Below, one piece after another: positions 1 to 7,915 of a stretch of DNA of 8,963 nt (within the stretch, counting starts at the first letter, position 1; every line of letters starts with the position of its first letter). The DNA is from Vulcanisaeta sp. UBA163 (GTDB lineage: Archaea > Thermoproteota > Thermoprotei > Thermoproteales > Thermocladiaceae). The notes beneath the pieces are model-generated. The model ran no database searches and had not been told where the DNA came from. It saw only the letters and a list, made by a program, of their open reading frames with translations. Both the position numbers and the translations under genes were made by a program. The DNA lies in contig DAJV01000044.1 of assembly GCA_002496475.1 (NCBI GenBank), positions 1 to 8,963 of the forward strand, read 5' to 3'.

Positions 1-868
1 ATTACCTGGGCAGTATAGGTGGCCCCTTAATGATAAGTTGATCAACTTCGTTGATCAATTGGTTAGCTCTGGCATTAGGTCTGTCATTCTATTTGGTATT
101 CCTGAGCATAAGGATGAGTGGGGTAGTTCAGCATATGACGAGCATGGCATAATCCAGAGGACCATTAAGTTCCTTAAGGATTCCTTTGAGGATAAGCTCA
201 TTGTAATGGCTGACGTATGCCTTTGTGAATACACGGACCATGGGCACTGCGGCATTATTAAGAAATTACCCGATGGTAGGTATGTAATTGATAATGACTC
301 GACGATAGAGCTCTACGCGAAGACGGCCGTGACTTATGCTGAGTCCGGTGTCGATGTCGTCGCGCCATCAGGTATGATGGATGGGCAGGTTAGAGCAATT
401 AGGGAAGCCCTTGACAGAGCTGGGTTCAATGACGTTGTTATTATGGCTTATAGCGCTAAGTATGCTAGTTCCTTCTATGGCCCGTTTAGGGAGGCAGCGG
501 CCAGTGCTCCCAAGTTCGGTGATAGACGTAGTTACCAGATGGACCCGAGGAACGCCCATGAGGCTATTAAGGAGGTGGCGATGGACATTAATGAGGGCGC
601 CGACATGGTCATGGTAAAGCCGGCAACGTTTTTCCTAGATGTCATTAGACTTGTTAAGCAGAATTTCCCTGAGGTCCCATTGGTTGCTTACCAGGTTAGT
701 GGTGAGTATGCCATGCTTAAGGCGGCCATAATGAATGGCTGGCTTGATGAGAAGAAGGCTGTTCTTGAGTCTTTGATTGCCATTAGAAGGGCTGGAGCTG
801 ATTTAATAATTACATACTTTGCAAAGGATGTTGTTGGGTACCTCGGTGAAGTTGATCGATTATTCTAG
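1..868 (+). CDS. hemB: Delta-aminolevulinic acid dehydratase (porphobilinogen synthase), 5'-truncated by window edge
   Basis: Condenses two 5-aminolevulinate molecules to porphobilinogen, the first common step of cytosolic tetrapyrrole (haem, sirohaem) synthesis. The frame is open from base 2 and reads LPGQYRWPLNDK before the TTG at 38, so that TTG is internal. This opening matches the family's N-terminal region, so roughly 40-50 residues lie outside the window and 288 codons are visible. The metal site is the three-cysteine zinc type: DVCLCEYTDHGHCG, with cysteine codons at 218, 224 and 248. The two active-site lysines are in MAYSAKY (codon 458) and in MVMVKPATFF (codon 617, the Schiff-base lysine). 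The C-terminal AGADLIITYFAKD is also family-typical. The TAG stop is at 866-868. The frame is intact with no missing catalytic residue. The next gene has its own promoter and an inverted repeat lies between them, so hemB probably ends its transcript here. Confidence 0.96.
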   Translation, partial: LPGQYRWPLNDKLINFVDQLVSSGIRSVILFGIPEHKDEWGSSAYDEHGIIQRTIKFLKDSFEDKLIVMADVCLCEYTDHGHCGIIKKLPDGRYVIDNDSTIELYAKTAVTYAESGVDVVAPSGMMDGQVRAIREALDRAGFNDVVIMAYSAKYASSFYGPFREAAASAPKFGDRRSYQMDPRNAHEAIKEVAMDINEGADMVMVKPATFFLDVIRLVKQNFPEVPLVAYQVSGEYAMLKAAIMNGWLDEKKAVLESLIAIRRAGADLIITYFAKDVVGYLGEVDRLF

Positions 869-883
869 TAATATATTTAATTC

Positions 884-918
884 TAAAAATAAGTATTTAA
901 TCAATATACTTATTTTTA
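884..918. repeat. Perfect 13-bp inverted repeat with 9-nt loop between hemB and the aminotransferase
   Basis: Bases 884-896 (TAAAAATAAGTAT) are exactly reverse-complementary to 906-918 (ATACTTATTTTTA), separated by nine bases. It begins 15 bases after the hemB stop, and the right arm ends about 15 bases before the TATA-like element of the next gene. Two readings are possible: an A/T-rich hairpin with a T-run that ends hemB transcription, or an operator for a dimeric regulator placed just upstream of the aminotransferase promoter. The symmetry is seen directly; either function is inference. The arms are A/T-rich, which lowers its significance somewhat. Confidence 0.6.
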
Positions 919-925
919 TTCTAGA

Positions 926-941
926 GAAAGCAATATAAATA
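926..941 (+). promoter_or_regulatory. BRE/TATA-like promoter of the aminotransferase gene
   Basis: A purine-rich GAAAG (926-930), suitable as a TFB recognition element, is followed by AATATAAATA (932-941). The TATA centre is about 32 bases before the ATG at 969, so with normal archaeal spacing transcription would start near 963 and leave a leader of only a few bases. No Shine-Dalgarno sequence is seen before the ATG. Confidence 0.6.
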
Positions 942-968
942 CCCCTAGCCATAACATGTTGATTCACT

Positions 969-2180
969 ATGGACATAAACCGTTTCCTCTCGGATAGGTC
1001 AAGGTTAATGAAGGCCTCGGAGATTAGAGAGTTGTTGAAGTGGGTTAATGAGAATGTGATTTCCTTTGGCGGTGGGATGCCTGAACCATCATCCTTCCCC
1101 GTTAAGGAAATAATGGAAGTTACAAGGGACATCTTATCCACCAAGGCAGAGAAGGCGCTGCAGTATGGGACGACCGGTGGTGTTTTAGAATTGAAAGAAG
1201 AACTCACGAAATTCATGAGCAAGGTAGGCATTAAGGTTGATGGACCCGAGGATATCATAATTACTGTGGGAAGTCAGGAGGCCCTTGATATAGTGGGTAG
1301 GTTATTCATTAACCCAGGGGACTACATAATAACAGAGAGCCCAACCTACCTAGCGGCGTTACAGGCCTTTAGGATTTACGGGCCTAAGTTGATTGGTATT
1401 CCCATGGATAACGAGGGAATTAGGGTGGATATTCTTGAGGATACTGTTAGGAAGATCATTAATGGTGGTGGCAAATTGAAATTCATTTACGTAGTACCTA
1501 CGGGACAAAACCCAACGGGTATTACAATGAGTGAGGAAAGGAGAAAGGCACTAATTGATGTTGCCAATAGGTATGACCTACTCGTAATTGAGGATGATCC
1601 ATATGGCTATATCTACTTTGGAGATAATGATCCACCAACTAGGCTTAAGGCTATGGATAGTGAAGGCAGGGTTATTTACCTATCTACATTCAGTAAAATA
1701 GCTGCGCCGGGGCTTAGGCTTGGTTGGGTTACGGCAAGTAGTGAGGTCATTAGGTGGTTTGAGCTAGCCAAGCAGTCCATTGACCTGCACACATCAACGC
1801 TTAATCAGTATATAGCAGCCGAATTACTAAGGAGGGGTACTATTGAGAAGAATATACCGAGGATCAAGGAGATATATAGGTCAAAGAGGGACCTAATGCT
1901 ACAGGCATTAAGTGAGTATATGCCAAGTGGTGTGACTTGGACAAAACCATCAGCGGGAATGTTTATTTGGCTAACAGCACCCGAGAAGATAGATACGGGG
2001 GAGATGTTGGGTATTGCCATTAAGAAATATGGTGTTGCCTATGTGCCTGGCAAATCATTTTACCCCAATGAGGAGAAACACAATGACATGAGGCTTAACT
2101 TTACGTATCCAACGTCGCAACAGATATTTGAGGGCATAAAAAGACTTGCGTTGGTTATTGCGGAGTACTTAAATGCCTAG
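969..2180 (+). CDS. PLP-dependent fold-type I aminotransferase (LysN/2-aminoadipate and aromatic aminotransferase-like)
   Basis: A soluble 403-residue class I/II aminotransferase, full length for the family. It moves an amino group between an amino acid and a 2-oxo acid using pyridoxal phosphate. Seen motifs: GGGMPEP near residues 34-40; GSQEAL at 101-106 (phosphate loop); NPTG at 181-184; EDDPYGYIYF at 208-217 (Asp and Tyr contacting the PLP ring); SKIAAPGLRLGW with the Schiff-base Lys243 and phosphate-binding Arg250; and MRLNFTY with the carboxylate-binding Arg375. EDDPYGYIYF and the PGLRLG block resemble LysN, the alpha-aminoadipate aminotransferase, and its broad-range archaeal relatives. 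Substrate cannot be fixed from sequence, so no symbol is given. An in-frame stop at 960-962 makes ATG 969 the first possible start. There is no N-terminal helix-turn-helix, so it is not a MocR-type regulator. Confidence 0.92.
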   Translation: MDINRFLSDRSRLMKASEIRELLKWVNENVISFGGGMPEPSSFPVKEIMEVTRDILSTKAEKALQYGTTGGVLELKEELTKFMSKVGIKVDGPEDIIITVGSQEALDIVGRLFINPGDYIITESPTYLAALQAFRIYGPKLIGIPMDNEGIRVDILEDTVRKIINGGGKLKFIYVVPTGQNPTGITMSEERRKALIDVANRYDLLVIEDDPYGYIYFGDNDPPTRLKAMDSEGRVIYLSTFSKIAAPGLRLGWVTASSEVIRWFELAKQSIDLHTSTLNQYIAAELLRRGTIEKNIPRIKEIYRSKRDLMLQALSEYMPSGVTWTKPSAGMFIWLTAPEKIDTGEMLGIAIKKYGVAYVPGKSFYPNEEKHNDMRLNFTYPTSQQIFEGIKRLALVIAEYLNA

Positions 2181-2250
2181 GTTTTCATTTAGTTTCAATT
2201 TCGTTTCAAATAAGTTCAACAATCCTAGCGGGTAGTATTTTTCATGAATC

Positions 2251-2258
2251 CTTATAAG
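2251..2258 (+). promoter_or_regulatory. TATA-like element of the HerA-like ATPase gene
   Basis: CTTATAAG lies 27 bases (centre to start) before the ATG at 2282, so the transcript would start at or next to the ATG, that is, leaderless. The element itself contains the in-frame stop (TAA at 2255-2257) and no other ATG lies between them, which supports the start chosen for the ATPase. Confidence 0.55.
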
Positions 2259-2281
2259 TTACCCTAATTCAATTAATTATA

Positions 2282-3841
2282 ATGTGGAATAAGGATAATA
2301 TAATTAGTAAGGATAATTCAAGCATTAATAAATTGTATGGAGATATACTTGGAGTTATTGAGAAAAGTATCAATGAGAATAATAGATTAATAATAATAAT
2401 GGGTACAAAATTAAGTTATAATGAGTTAGTAAGTAAACTTTTCGTTGGTTCATACATTGTAATTATGGACCAGGTTAGGAAGAGTGATGTGATGATTAAG
2501 GTTAATAATGTGGAGAGCATGATTAATTTACCACCATCAATAAGCGGCGTGGATCCCACGCACGTGAAAGTGTCTGGTAGTTTTATAATAACAAGGATTA
2601 GAGGGGAGGATTCATACAAATACACGACGATTCATGTAATACCCACAAATGGCAGTTTAGTCATATACCCAAATAGTAATATTATTAAGGAATTTCTCGG
2701 ATTAAGTGGTGATTTGGTACTTGGTACAACAATGATTAATGGATTCAGTATACCAATAACACTCAGCAATGAAATAGTAAATAAAGGTCTATTAATAATT
2801 GGACAACCTGGATGCGGTAAATCCCTACTTATTAAGAACATAACTAAGGAGCTCTACCTCATGAAGAGTCATGACAATATCATAATACTTGACAGGACTG
2901 GTGAATATCCCAGGGATCTTGCGCAACGTGGTATTGACGTATCGATATTGATGCTAATGGATTTAATGAAATTGAATAGGCCAATTGACATAGATGAATT
3001 AAGAAAATACGTGATTGACAGTTTACGGATGCTGGGCTTTAATAGTAAGGCTAAGATAATGATGAATGTCTCTAAGGAAAATGGTATTGACTTTCACATA
3101 AGTTTCCCCAAGCGGAAATATGGTGAACTAATTGTTTTACCATCATCAATCAGGTTTAGATGGCTTATTGAGCGGGCAATTAATTATCTCGAACCGGAAG
3201 TAAAGCATGTAATATCAGCAATAATGATGAAAAATGAAAAGGCACTAAGTACGATACAAAACTTCATCAATATGATGAAGGATCCTGAATTAGCCAATAC
3301 GGTTGGTAAGGAATCAATTAGTAAAGCCATGGAACTGGCATACTCACTGAAGGAATCCGGATACTTTGATGCCTTGGTTAATGTTGGTAATGAAATCATT
3401 GATCTCTCAATCTTCAGCCCTATCAGGGCATTAAAAAGCAGAATTACGATCATTGATCTTCATGAACTACCGGAATCATTAATGAACATTTATGAGGTTA
3501 TCCTCATGGAGGATATTGTTAAGTGGTTTATGGGCTCCAGAAATAATAAGGTTATTATTGTTGTAGACAACGCCGAGGGGCTCGCAAATGACAAGAATGT
3601 ATTGAGTGCCTTAATAAGAAGTATGAGGGGCGGTAAAGCCTATGGGGTATCTTTTATAGTATCTACAAGGATTCCTATACGTAAAATATATACAGAGTTT
3701 GGAAATATTATACTCATGAGAATTAGTACTGGTTTCCTAAGGCTTGGGGGCTGTCGAGACGATACTAACCTACTTGATAAGGAATTTCTTCTTATCTCCC
3801 CTTTGCTGAACATTAATTGCCTAAAGGGGTCGTTAGCGTAA
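2282..3841 (+). CDS. Divergent HerA-like (HerA/FtsK superfamily) P-loop ATPase
   Basis: A 519-residue protein laid out like HerA, the archaeal DNA-end-processing translocase. Residues 45-170 look like a degenerate HAS-barrel (KLFVGSYIVI; SGDLVLGTTMINGFSIPITL just before the P-loop). Walker A is GQPGCGKS at 174-181. It is followed by the HerA-type ILDRTGEYP at 202-210. Residues about 230-400 are mostly helical insert. The Walker B strand is VIIVVDN at 424-430. The C-terminal block (FIVSTRIP at 458-465, then NIILMRIS at 475-482) parallels HerA's final strands and conserved arginine. It differs from HerA in that Asn430 stands where the catalytic glutamate of the DEAH-like Walker B is expected (VDNAE). 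No NurA, Mre11 or Rad50 gene is beside it, so it is probably a paralogue rather than the repair HerA. Its codons look more A/T-rich than the flanking genes. The specific role is unknown. Confidence 0.72.
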   Translation: MWNKDNIISKDNSSINKLYGDILGVIEKSINENNRLIIIMGTKLSYNELVSKLFVGSYIVIMDQVRKSDVMIKVNNVESMINLPPSISGVDPTHVKVSGSFIITRIRGEDSYKYTTIHVIPTNGSLVIYPNSNIIKEFLGLSGDLVLGTTMINGFSIPITLSNEIVNKGLLIIGQPGCGKSLLIKNITKELYLMKSHDNIIILDRTGEYPRDLAQRGIDVSILMLMDLMKLNRPIDIDELRKYVIDSLRMLGFNSKAKIMMNVSKENGIDFHISFPKRKYGELIVLPSSIRFRWLIERAINYLEPEVKHVISAIMMKNEKALSTIQNFINMMKDPELANTVGKESISKAMELAYSLKESGYFDALVNVGNEIIDLSIFSPIRALKSRITIIDLHELPESLMNIYEVILMEDIVKWFMGSRNNKVIIVVDNAEGLANDKNVLSALIRSMRGGKAYGVSFIVSTRIPIRKIYTEFGNIILMRISTGFLRLGGCRDDTNLLDKEFLLISPLLNINCLKGSLA

Positions 3842-3874
3842 TCCTAATTAAACACTGCCATAGTCTTTGCCCCA

Positions 3875-4618
3875 GTGACAACTTTAATAGCTGAGTTACC
3901 CCCATTAAGGAGAATCGATAACATAAATAATTACCTAGATATGGTAAGTAACGTAGTTGATTACGTGACTTACATTAACATTCCTGATTCTACATTTGCA
4001 AATCCATCAGCAAACTCAGTATTAATTGGCGCCTTAATTAAGCACAAGTTTTCTAATGTAGAGATCATGGCTAATGTTAGGATAGCTGATCATAATAAGG
4101 TTGGACTTGTTGCATTAATTATGGGCGGCTTAGCCAATGGTGTTAGGAATTACCTATTTATGAGGGGTGACCTAGGCCCAGGCATTACCGCGGTTACTGA
4201 CCTAACGCCAGTAAGCGCCATCGAGTATTTAAGGGATGTGGAGCAGGTTAATGGAGCAAGGCTTGGGGTTTCAATATCAAGCTTTGATGAGAATTACATA
4301 AGGGATAGATTGAGGGTTAAGCCTGACTTTGCCATGCTTCAATACACGTTGTCAATAGATGACCTAAGGAAAGTGGCAGTAATAAGTAAGGAATATGGAG
4401 TTGACGTTTATCCACCATTACTAATAACAACAGGTAAATCTGCCAAGATAATAAGCCGTATACTAAACATGGAGATCATGGTCAAGCCGGACCCAGTAAG
4501 TGATGCTATTGAAAGGGCACGGGAATTACTACGGTATTTCTCAGGTGTTTACCTATCATCACCTGGCGATTTTAATTCAGTCATAGATGTTGCAAGGGCA
4601 TTAAGGAAATACCTATGA
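3875..4618 (+). CDS. Methylenetetrahydrofolate reductase-like TIM-barrel protein (MetF family), short form
   Basis: MetF reduces methylene- to methyl-tetrahydrofolate (or an archaeal pterin analogue) with FAD, feeding methionine synthesis. This 247-residue protein shows the family's landmarks: LIAELPP at residues 4-10, where the Glu matches the catalytic Glu of the bacterial E-x-x-PP motif; IPDSTFANPSANS at 36-48; ANVRIADHNKVGL at 66-78, like the family R-D-x-N block; GVRNYLFMRGD at 89-99, ending in the Asp that contacts FAD; and KPDF with downstream barrel strands. It is shorter than bacterial MetF (about 290-300 residues). The start is GTG 3875: an in-frame stop at 3845-3847 leaves no upstream ATG, GTG or TTG before it. 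It begins 33 bases after the ATPase stop and may be co-transcribed, although TTAAAC (3848-3853) at about -25 could be its own weak promoter. Cofactor and substrate are unproved. Confidence 0.75.
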   Translation: MTTLIAELPPLRRIDNINNYLDMVSNVVDYVTYINIPDSTFANPSANSVLIGALIKHKFSNVEIMANVRIADHNKVGLVALIMGGLANGVRNYLFMRGDLGPGITAVTDLTPVSAIEYLRDVEQVNGARLGVSISSFDENYIRDRLRVKPDFAMLQYTLSIDDLRKVAVISKEYGVDVYPPLLITTGKSAKIISRILNMEIMVKPDPVSDAIERARELLRYFSGVYLSSPGDFNSVIDVARALRKYL

Positions 4619-5575
4619 GCCCCCTGACTCCTTGTCGCCCTCCTCCTCTCCTGGTAACCTAAGTAATGACCTTACCTGCTTCTTAGCAGGGGTCTCAACC
4701 TTAGCCTCAAGTTTATCCCTATACATGGCGATTATGGTATCTACAATGCTCAGTATAGCTCTTGCAGTGTCTGAGGTTGAGTACTTCATTAAAAATGGTT
4801 CTCCTAAGTCGTTTGATTCACCGATCCTTGGGTCAAGCGGTATCATGCCTAGATATGGTATACCGTACTTATCAGCCATCTCCTTGCCGATTAATCTACC
4901 AAACACGTAATACGTCTTGCTAGACTCTGGGCAGTAGAAGCAGCACATGTTCTCCACAACACCGGTAATTGGTATCTTTACCTTTCTTGAGAAATCAATA
5001 GCCCTTTGTACAATCCTCTTGGAAACATCGCTTGGTGCGGTAACTATTATACTACCCGTCATTTCATTAGCGAGGGTTTGAGCTATTGTTAATGGAGCAT
5101 CACCTGTACCCGGCGGTAAATCAATAAACAATGCGTCTAAGTCGCCCCAAAGCACGCTGCCCAGGAAGTCCTTAATAGCCTTATCAACCAATGCCCCCCT
5201 CCAAATTACGGCAGTGTCCTCAGTTGGTAATAGGAAGTCCATGGAAACAACTTTAATACCGAATGGGCCCTCGGCAGGTATTATCTTCTCATCCTCACTC
5301 AAGTAAAGATTGGCGCCAACCAGGCCAAGGAGTTTGGGTACCGTTGGTCCATAAATATCAGCATCAAGAATACCAACCCTATAACCCCTCATTGCAAAGC
5401 CTAATGCCAGGCTTGCCGTGACAAAGCTCTTACCAACACCACCCTTACCACTCATTATTGCAAATTTTGTTTTAATGGACTTCATTGTCTGTGCAATTTC
5501 ACCAGTATCTAATGGACCCGCCTTTTGTACGGACACCCTTATCTTACCTCCACCTTGACTACCTTGTGATGACAT
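4613..5575 (-). CDS. mrp: Mrp/NBP35/ApbC-family Fe-S cluster carrier ATPase
   Basis: A 320-residue cytosolic P-loop NTPase of the MinD/Mrp branch that binds Fe-S clusters at a dimer interface and passes them to apoproteins. The deviant Walker A is MSGKGGVGKS at residues 41-50, with the signature Lys44. It is followed by ILDADIYGPTVPKLLG (69-84) and the Walker B/switch-like FIDLPPGTGDAP (150-161). The cluster ligands are in VENMCCFYCPESSKTYYVFG: Cys212 and Cys215 form the CxxC, with an extra Cys211. Residues 1-36 form a short Gly/Ser-rich leader. Residues 290-320 form a charged tail ending EEEGDKESGGS. Start ATG 5573-5575. A TATA-like element 29 bases upstream predicts a leaderless mRNA. Its TAG stop (4613-4615) lies against the TGA of the convergent MetF-like gene. 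It follows EF-2 on the same strand after 55 bases. Confidence 0.95.
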   Translation of the reverse strand: MSSQGSQGGGKIRVSVQKAGPLDTGEIAQTMKSIKTKFAIMSGKGGVGKSFVTASLALGFAMRGYRVGILDADIYGPTVPKLLGLVGANLYLSEDEKIIPAEGPFGIKVVSMDFLLPTEDTAVIWRGALVDKAIKDFLGSVLWGDLDALFIDLPPGTGDAPLTIAQTLANEMTGSIIVTAPSDVSKRIVQRAIDFSRKVKIPITGVVENMCCFYCPESSKTYYVFGRLIGKEMADKYGIPYLGMIPLDPRIGESNDLGEPFLMKYSTSDTARAILSIVDTIIAMYRDKLEAKVETPAKKQVRSLLRLPGEEEGDKESGGS

Positions 5576-5598
5576 GCGTATTACATTTACACTTGATG

Positions 5599-5608
5599 TA
5601 TTTAAAAA
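5599..5608 (-). promoter_or_regulatory. TATA-like element of mrp
   Basis: On the minus strand this reads TTTTTAAATA, centred 29 bases before the ATG ending at 5575, placing the transcription start near 5578. It lies 23 bases downstream of the EF-2 stop; its T-run could also help end the EF-2 transcript. Only position and composition support it. Confidence 0.5.
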
Positions 5609-5630
5609 TCAAACTCCTTAGGCTATTATT

Positions 5631-7850
5631 TTAGTACTGTGATATGAAATCCTCAACCTTCGGAATCTCCTTCGGCAACCCCTTCCTCTCCCTAATCTTC
5701 ATCGCTATATCAACAAGCATGTTCTCAGGCACTGGCGACCACCTTGAGAACTGAAGGCTCCAGAACACCCTACCTGCAGTGGCGCTCCTCAACTCATCAC
5801 TGAGGGTGAACGACTCCATGACAGGTATCTCACCCTTAATAGTAACCATGTACTCAGACTGCACCATATCAATGACCTTACCCCTATGCCTATTCAATAC
5901 GCCAATCACTGAGCCAATATTCTCCTGAGTCGTCTTAGCCTCTATCGACAGCATTGGCTCAAGCAACGTCGGTCTAGCCCCAAGTATTCCAGCCATTATT
6001 GCATTCTTCGCCGCTGGCATTATCTGTGCAGGGCCTCTATGTGCTGGATCCTCGTGAACCACCGCATCATGAAGTATCACCTTCACACCCCTAACCGGCT
6101 CCTGGGCTAATGGACCTGACTGTACAGACCACCTGAATCCCTGCACGATGTAGTCCCTAATCTCCCTCAAGTATTGTATACCGGTGGTCTTATCTATTAG
6201 TACGTTTATGTACTGTTCATCAACAGCCCAAATACCCCTGGCCTCATCAGCATCCCAACCGGCCTTCTCCCTGAGTATCCTGGCCCTTTCCTTTGGGTCT
6301 TGGTCATCAGTAACCTCGCCAAACTGAATTAACCTAATGGACTCCTCATCAAGCGGCTCAACACTTATGTAAAGCCTATTGTGCTTATTAGGTGACTTAC
6401 CCTCGAAGGTTGGTGATGTAGCCCTAACAGTCTCCCTAAACCTAACCAATGGTTGCGATACTGTGAAGTCAAGCTTAGTCCTCTCCTTAAGCAGCCATGC
6501 GGCAATTTCTAGGTGTAGTGTACCAACACCACTAAGCAGTATCTGACCGGTCTCTTCATCAATTTTTAGGCTCAGTGTCGGGTCCTCAATTGTTAACTCC
6601 CTAAGGCCCTCAACGAGTTTTGCGAGGTCATTCGGGTTCTTTGGTTCTATGGCTACGGTGACCACGGGCTCGCTTATGTACTTCATTCTCTCGAATGGTG
6701 CGGCCACGTCCTTAATTGATGCAGCCACTATGGTTTCTCCAGCCCTGGCATCATCAACACCCAACAGGGCGACTATGTTACCGGCTGGTACCTCAGGTAT
6801 TACTATCCTGTTTGGACCCATGTATAGGTAAGTCTGTAGAATCCTCTTTGTTGTCTTGGCGTTTATTAGGTAGACTTCGTCGCCCTCCCTAATGGTTCCG
6901 CTGAACACCCTGCCAGTGGCTATTAATCCAGCATGCGGATCCTTGTTCATCTTGCTTATTGCCATTACGATTGGCCCATCTGGATTAGCCTCAAGTAATG
7001 CCTTACCAAGTGGCGAGTTCAAATCACCTCTCCATATCTTTGGTATCCTGTACTTCTGGGCAACGTTTGGTGGTGGAACGTGCTCAACAATCATGTTCAG
7101 AATGGCCTTATGGAGTGGGAATTCCTGGGCTAATTCCTCAACGTAATTCTTCTCATAGGCATCAACGATATTGCTGAACTTAAGACCTGCCTTTGCAGCC
7201 TGTGGTATTGTGACACCCCACTTATATAGTGCTGAACCTAGGGCTACCTGGCCCTTGGATGGGTCGACCTTCCACTTATCCTTGAACTCCGGGTCTGCGT
7301 ACATGTCGATTAGGTTATTGAAGTCCTTAACTATCTCAATAATCCTCTGTTGGATCTCGTTTGGGTTAAGCCTAAGCTCCTTGATTAACCTATCGATCTT
7401 ATTAACGAATAACACAGGCCTAACCATCTCCTCCATTGCTTGCCTAACCACAGTCTCCGTCTGCGTCATGACACCCTCAACCGCATCAACAACTACCAAT
7501 GCACCATCCATAACCCTGAGGGACCTGGTTACATGTCCTGTGAAGTCGACGTGCCCCGGCGTATCAACGAAGTTTATTATATATGGCTTACCCTCATACT
7601 CGAAGTATAGGCTTATGTTCGCTGCCTTAACGGTCATCTGCCTCAACTGTTCTACCTCGACGTAGTCCATTGCAAGGGCCTTACCGGCGACCTTGGGGCT
7701 TAGTAAACCAGCGCCCATTAACAGTGAGTCTGTGGTTGTTGTCTTGCCATGATCAACATGTGCTAGGGTACCTGCGTTTCTAACCTGGACGGGATTTCGC
7801 ATCATTGATAGTATGTCCTCGATTTTCTTCTCAATGATTCTAACTGCCAT
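5631..7850 (-). CDS. fusA: Translation elongation factor 2 (aEF-2)
   Basis: A 739-residue ribosomal translocase GTPase, full length for archaeal EF-2. The G domain shows AHVDHGKTT (residues 30-38, G1), the G2 threonine in QMTVKAAN (Thr73), DTPGH (96-100, G3) and NKID (150-153, G4). Domain II starts near 290 (PIVMAISKMNKDPHAG). Domain III includes GVGTLHLEI (441-449). Domain IV carries the diphthamide loop PAHRGPAQ with His604 as the residue modified by the Dph pathway. Domain V ends with the conserved GRVFWSLQFSRWSPVP (693-708). The start is ATG 7848-7850, giving the usual archaeal opening MAVRIIEKKIEDIL. The HExxH gene lies 65 bases upstream on the same strand, but a TATA-like element between them suggests independent, probably strong, expression. 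No odd residues are seen. Confidence 0.99.
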   Translation of the reverse strand: MAVRIIEKKIEDILSMMRNPVQVRNAGTLAHVDHGKTTTTDSLLMGAGLLSPKVAGKALAMDYVEVEQLRQMTVKAANISLYFEYEGKPYIINFVDTPGHVDFTGHVTRSLRVMDGALVVVDAVEGVMTQTETVVRQAMEEMVRPVLFVNKIDRLIKELRLNPNEIQQRIIEIVKDFNNLIDMYADPEFKDKWKVDPSKGQVALGSALYKWGVTIPQAAKAGLKFSNIVDAYEKNYVEELAQEFPLHKAILNMIVEHVPPPNVAQKYRIPKIWRGDLNSPLGKALLEANPDGPIVMAISKMNKDPHAGLIATGRVFSGTIREGDEVYLINAKTTKRILQTYLYMGPNRIVIPEVPAGNIVALLGVDDARAGETIVAASIKDVAAPFERMKYISEPVVTVAIEPKNPNDLAKLVEGLRELTIEDPTLSLKIDEETGQILLSGVGTLHLEIAAWLLKERTKLDFTVSQPLVRFRETVRATSPTFEGKSPNKHNRLYISVEPLDEESIRLIQFGEVTDDQDPKERARILREKAGWDADEARGIWAVDEQYINVLIDKTTGIQYLREIRDYIVQGFRWSVQSGPLAQEPVRGVKVILHDAVVHEDPAHRGPAQIMPAAKNAIMAGILGARPTLLEPMLSIEAKTTQENIGSVIGVLNRHRGKVIDMVQSEYMVTIKGEIPVMESFTLSDELRSATAGRVFWSLQFSRWSPVPENMLVDIAMKIRERKGLPKEIPKVEDFISQY

Positions 7851-7870
7851 CGATAATCAAAACCCAGCGT

Positions 7871-7895
7871 TAAATATCCCTAATAAACCTTTCTA
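7871..7895 (-). promoter_or_regulatory. Promoter region of the EF-2 gene
   Basis: On the minus strand GAAAG (a possible TFB element, the same five bases as before the aminotransferase TATA) is followed by GTTTATTAG, centred 34-35 bases before the EF-2 ATG. A second A/T element, ATATTTA (7871-7877), is centred 24 bases before the ATG. Either would give a very short leader or none. Which is used cannot be decided from sequence. Confidence 0.5.
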
Positions 7896-7915
7896 ATGAC
7901 GAAACGTAATAAGGA

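Noticed and set aside
38..868. TTG at 38 as the hemB start
   Set aside because: The frame is open further upstream and those codons (LPGQYRWPLNDK) still match HemB, so the gene is cut by the window edge.
860..1258. Minus-strand 132-codon frame opposite the aminotransferase
   Set aside because: It overlaps the inverted repeat, promoter and start of a well-supported gene, with no family signal of its own.
2181..2281. Possible small RNA between the aminotransferase and the ATPase
   Set aside because: No C/D boxes, tRNA-like cloverleaf or stable hairpin was found; only a TATA-like element stands out.
7171..7665. Plus-strand 164-codon frame
   Set aside because: It lies wholly inside EF-2 on the other strand, lacks recognisable motifs, and is a shadow of a highly conserved gene.
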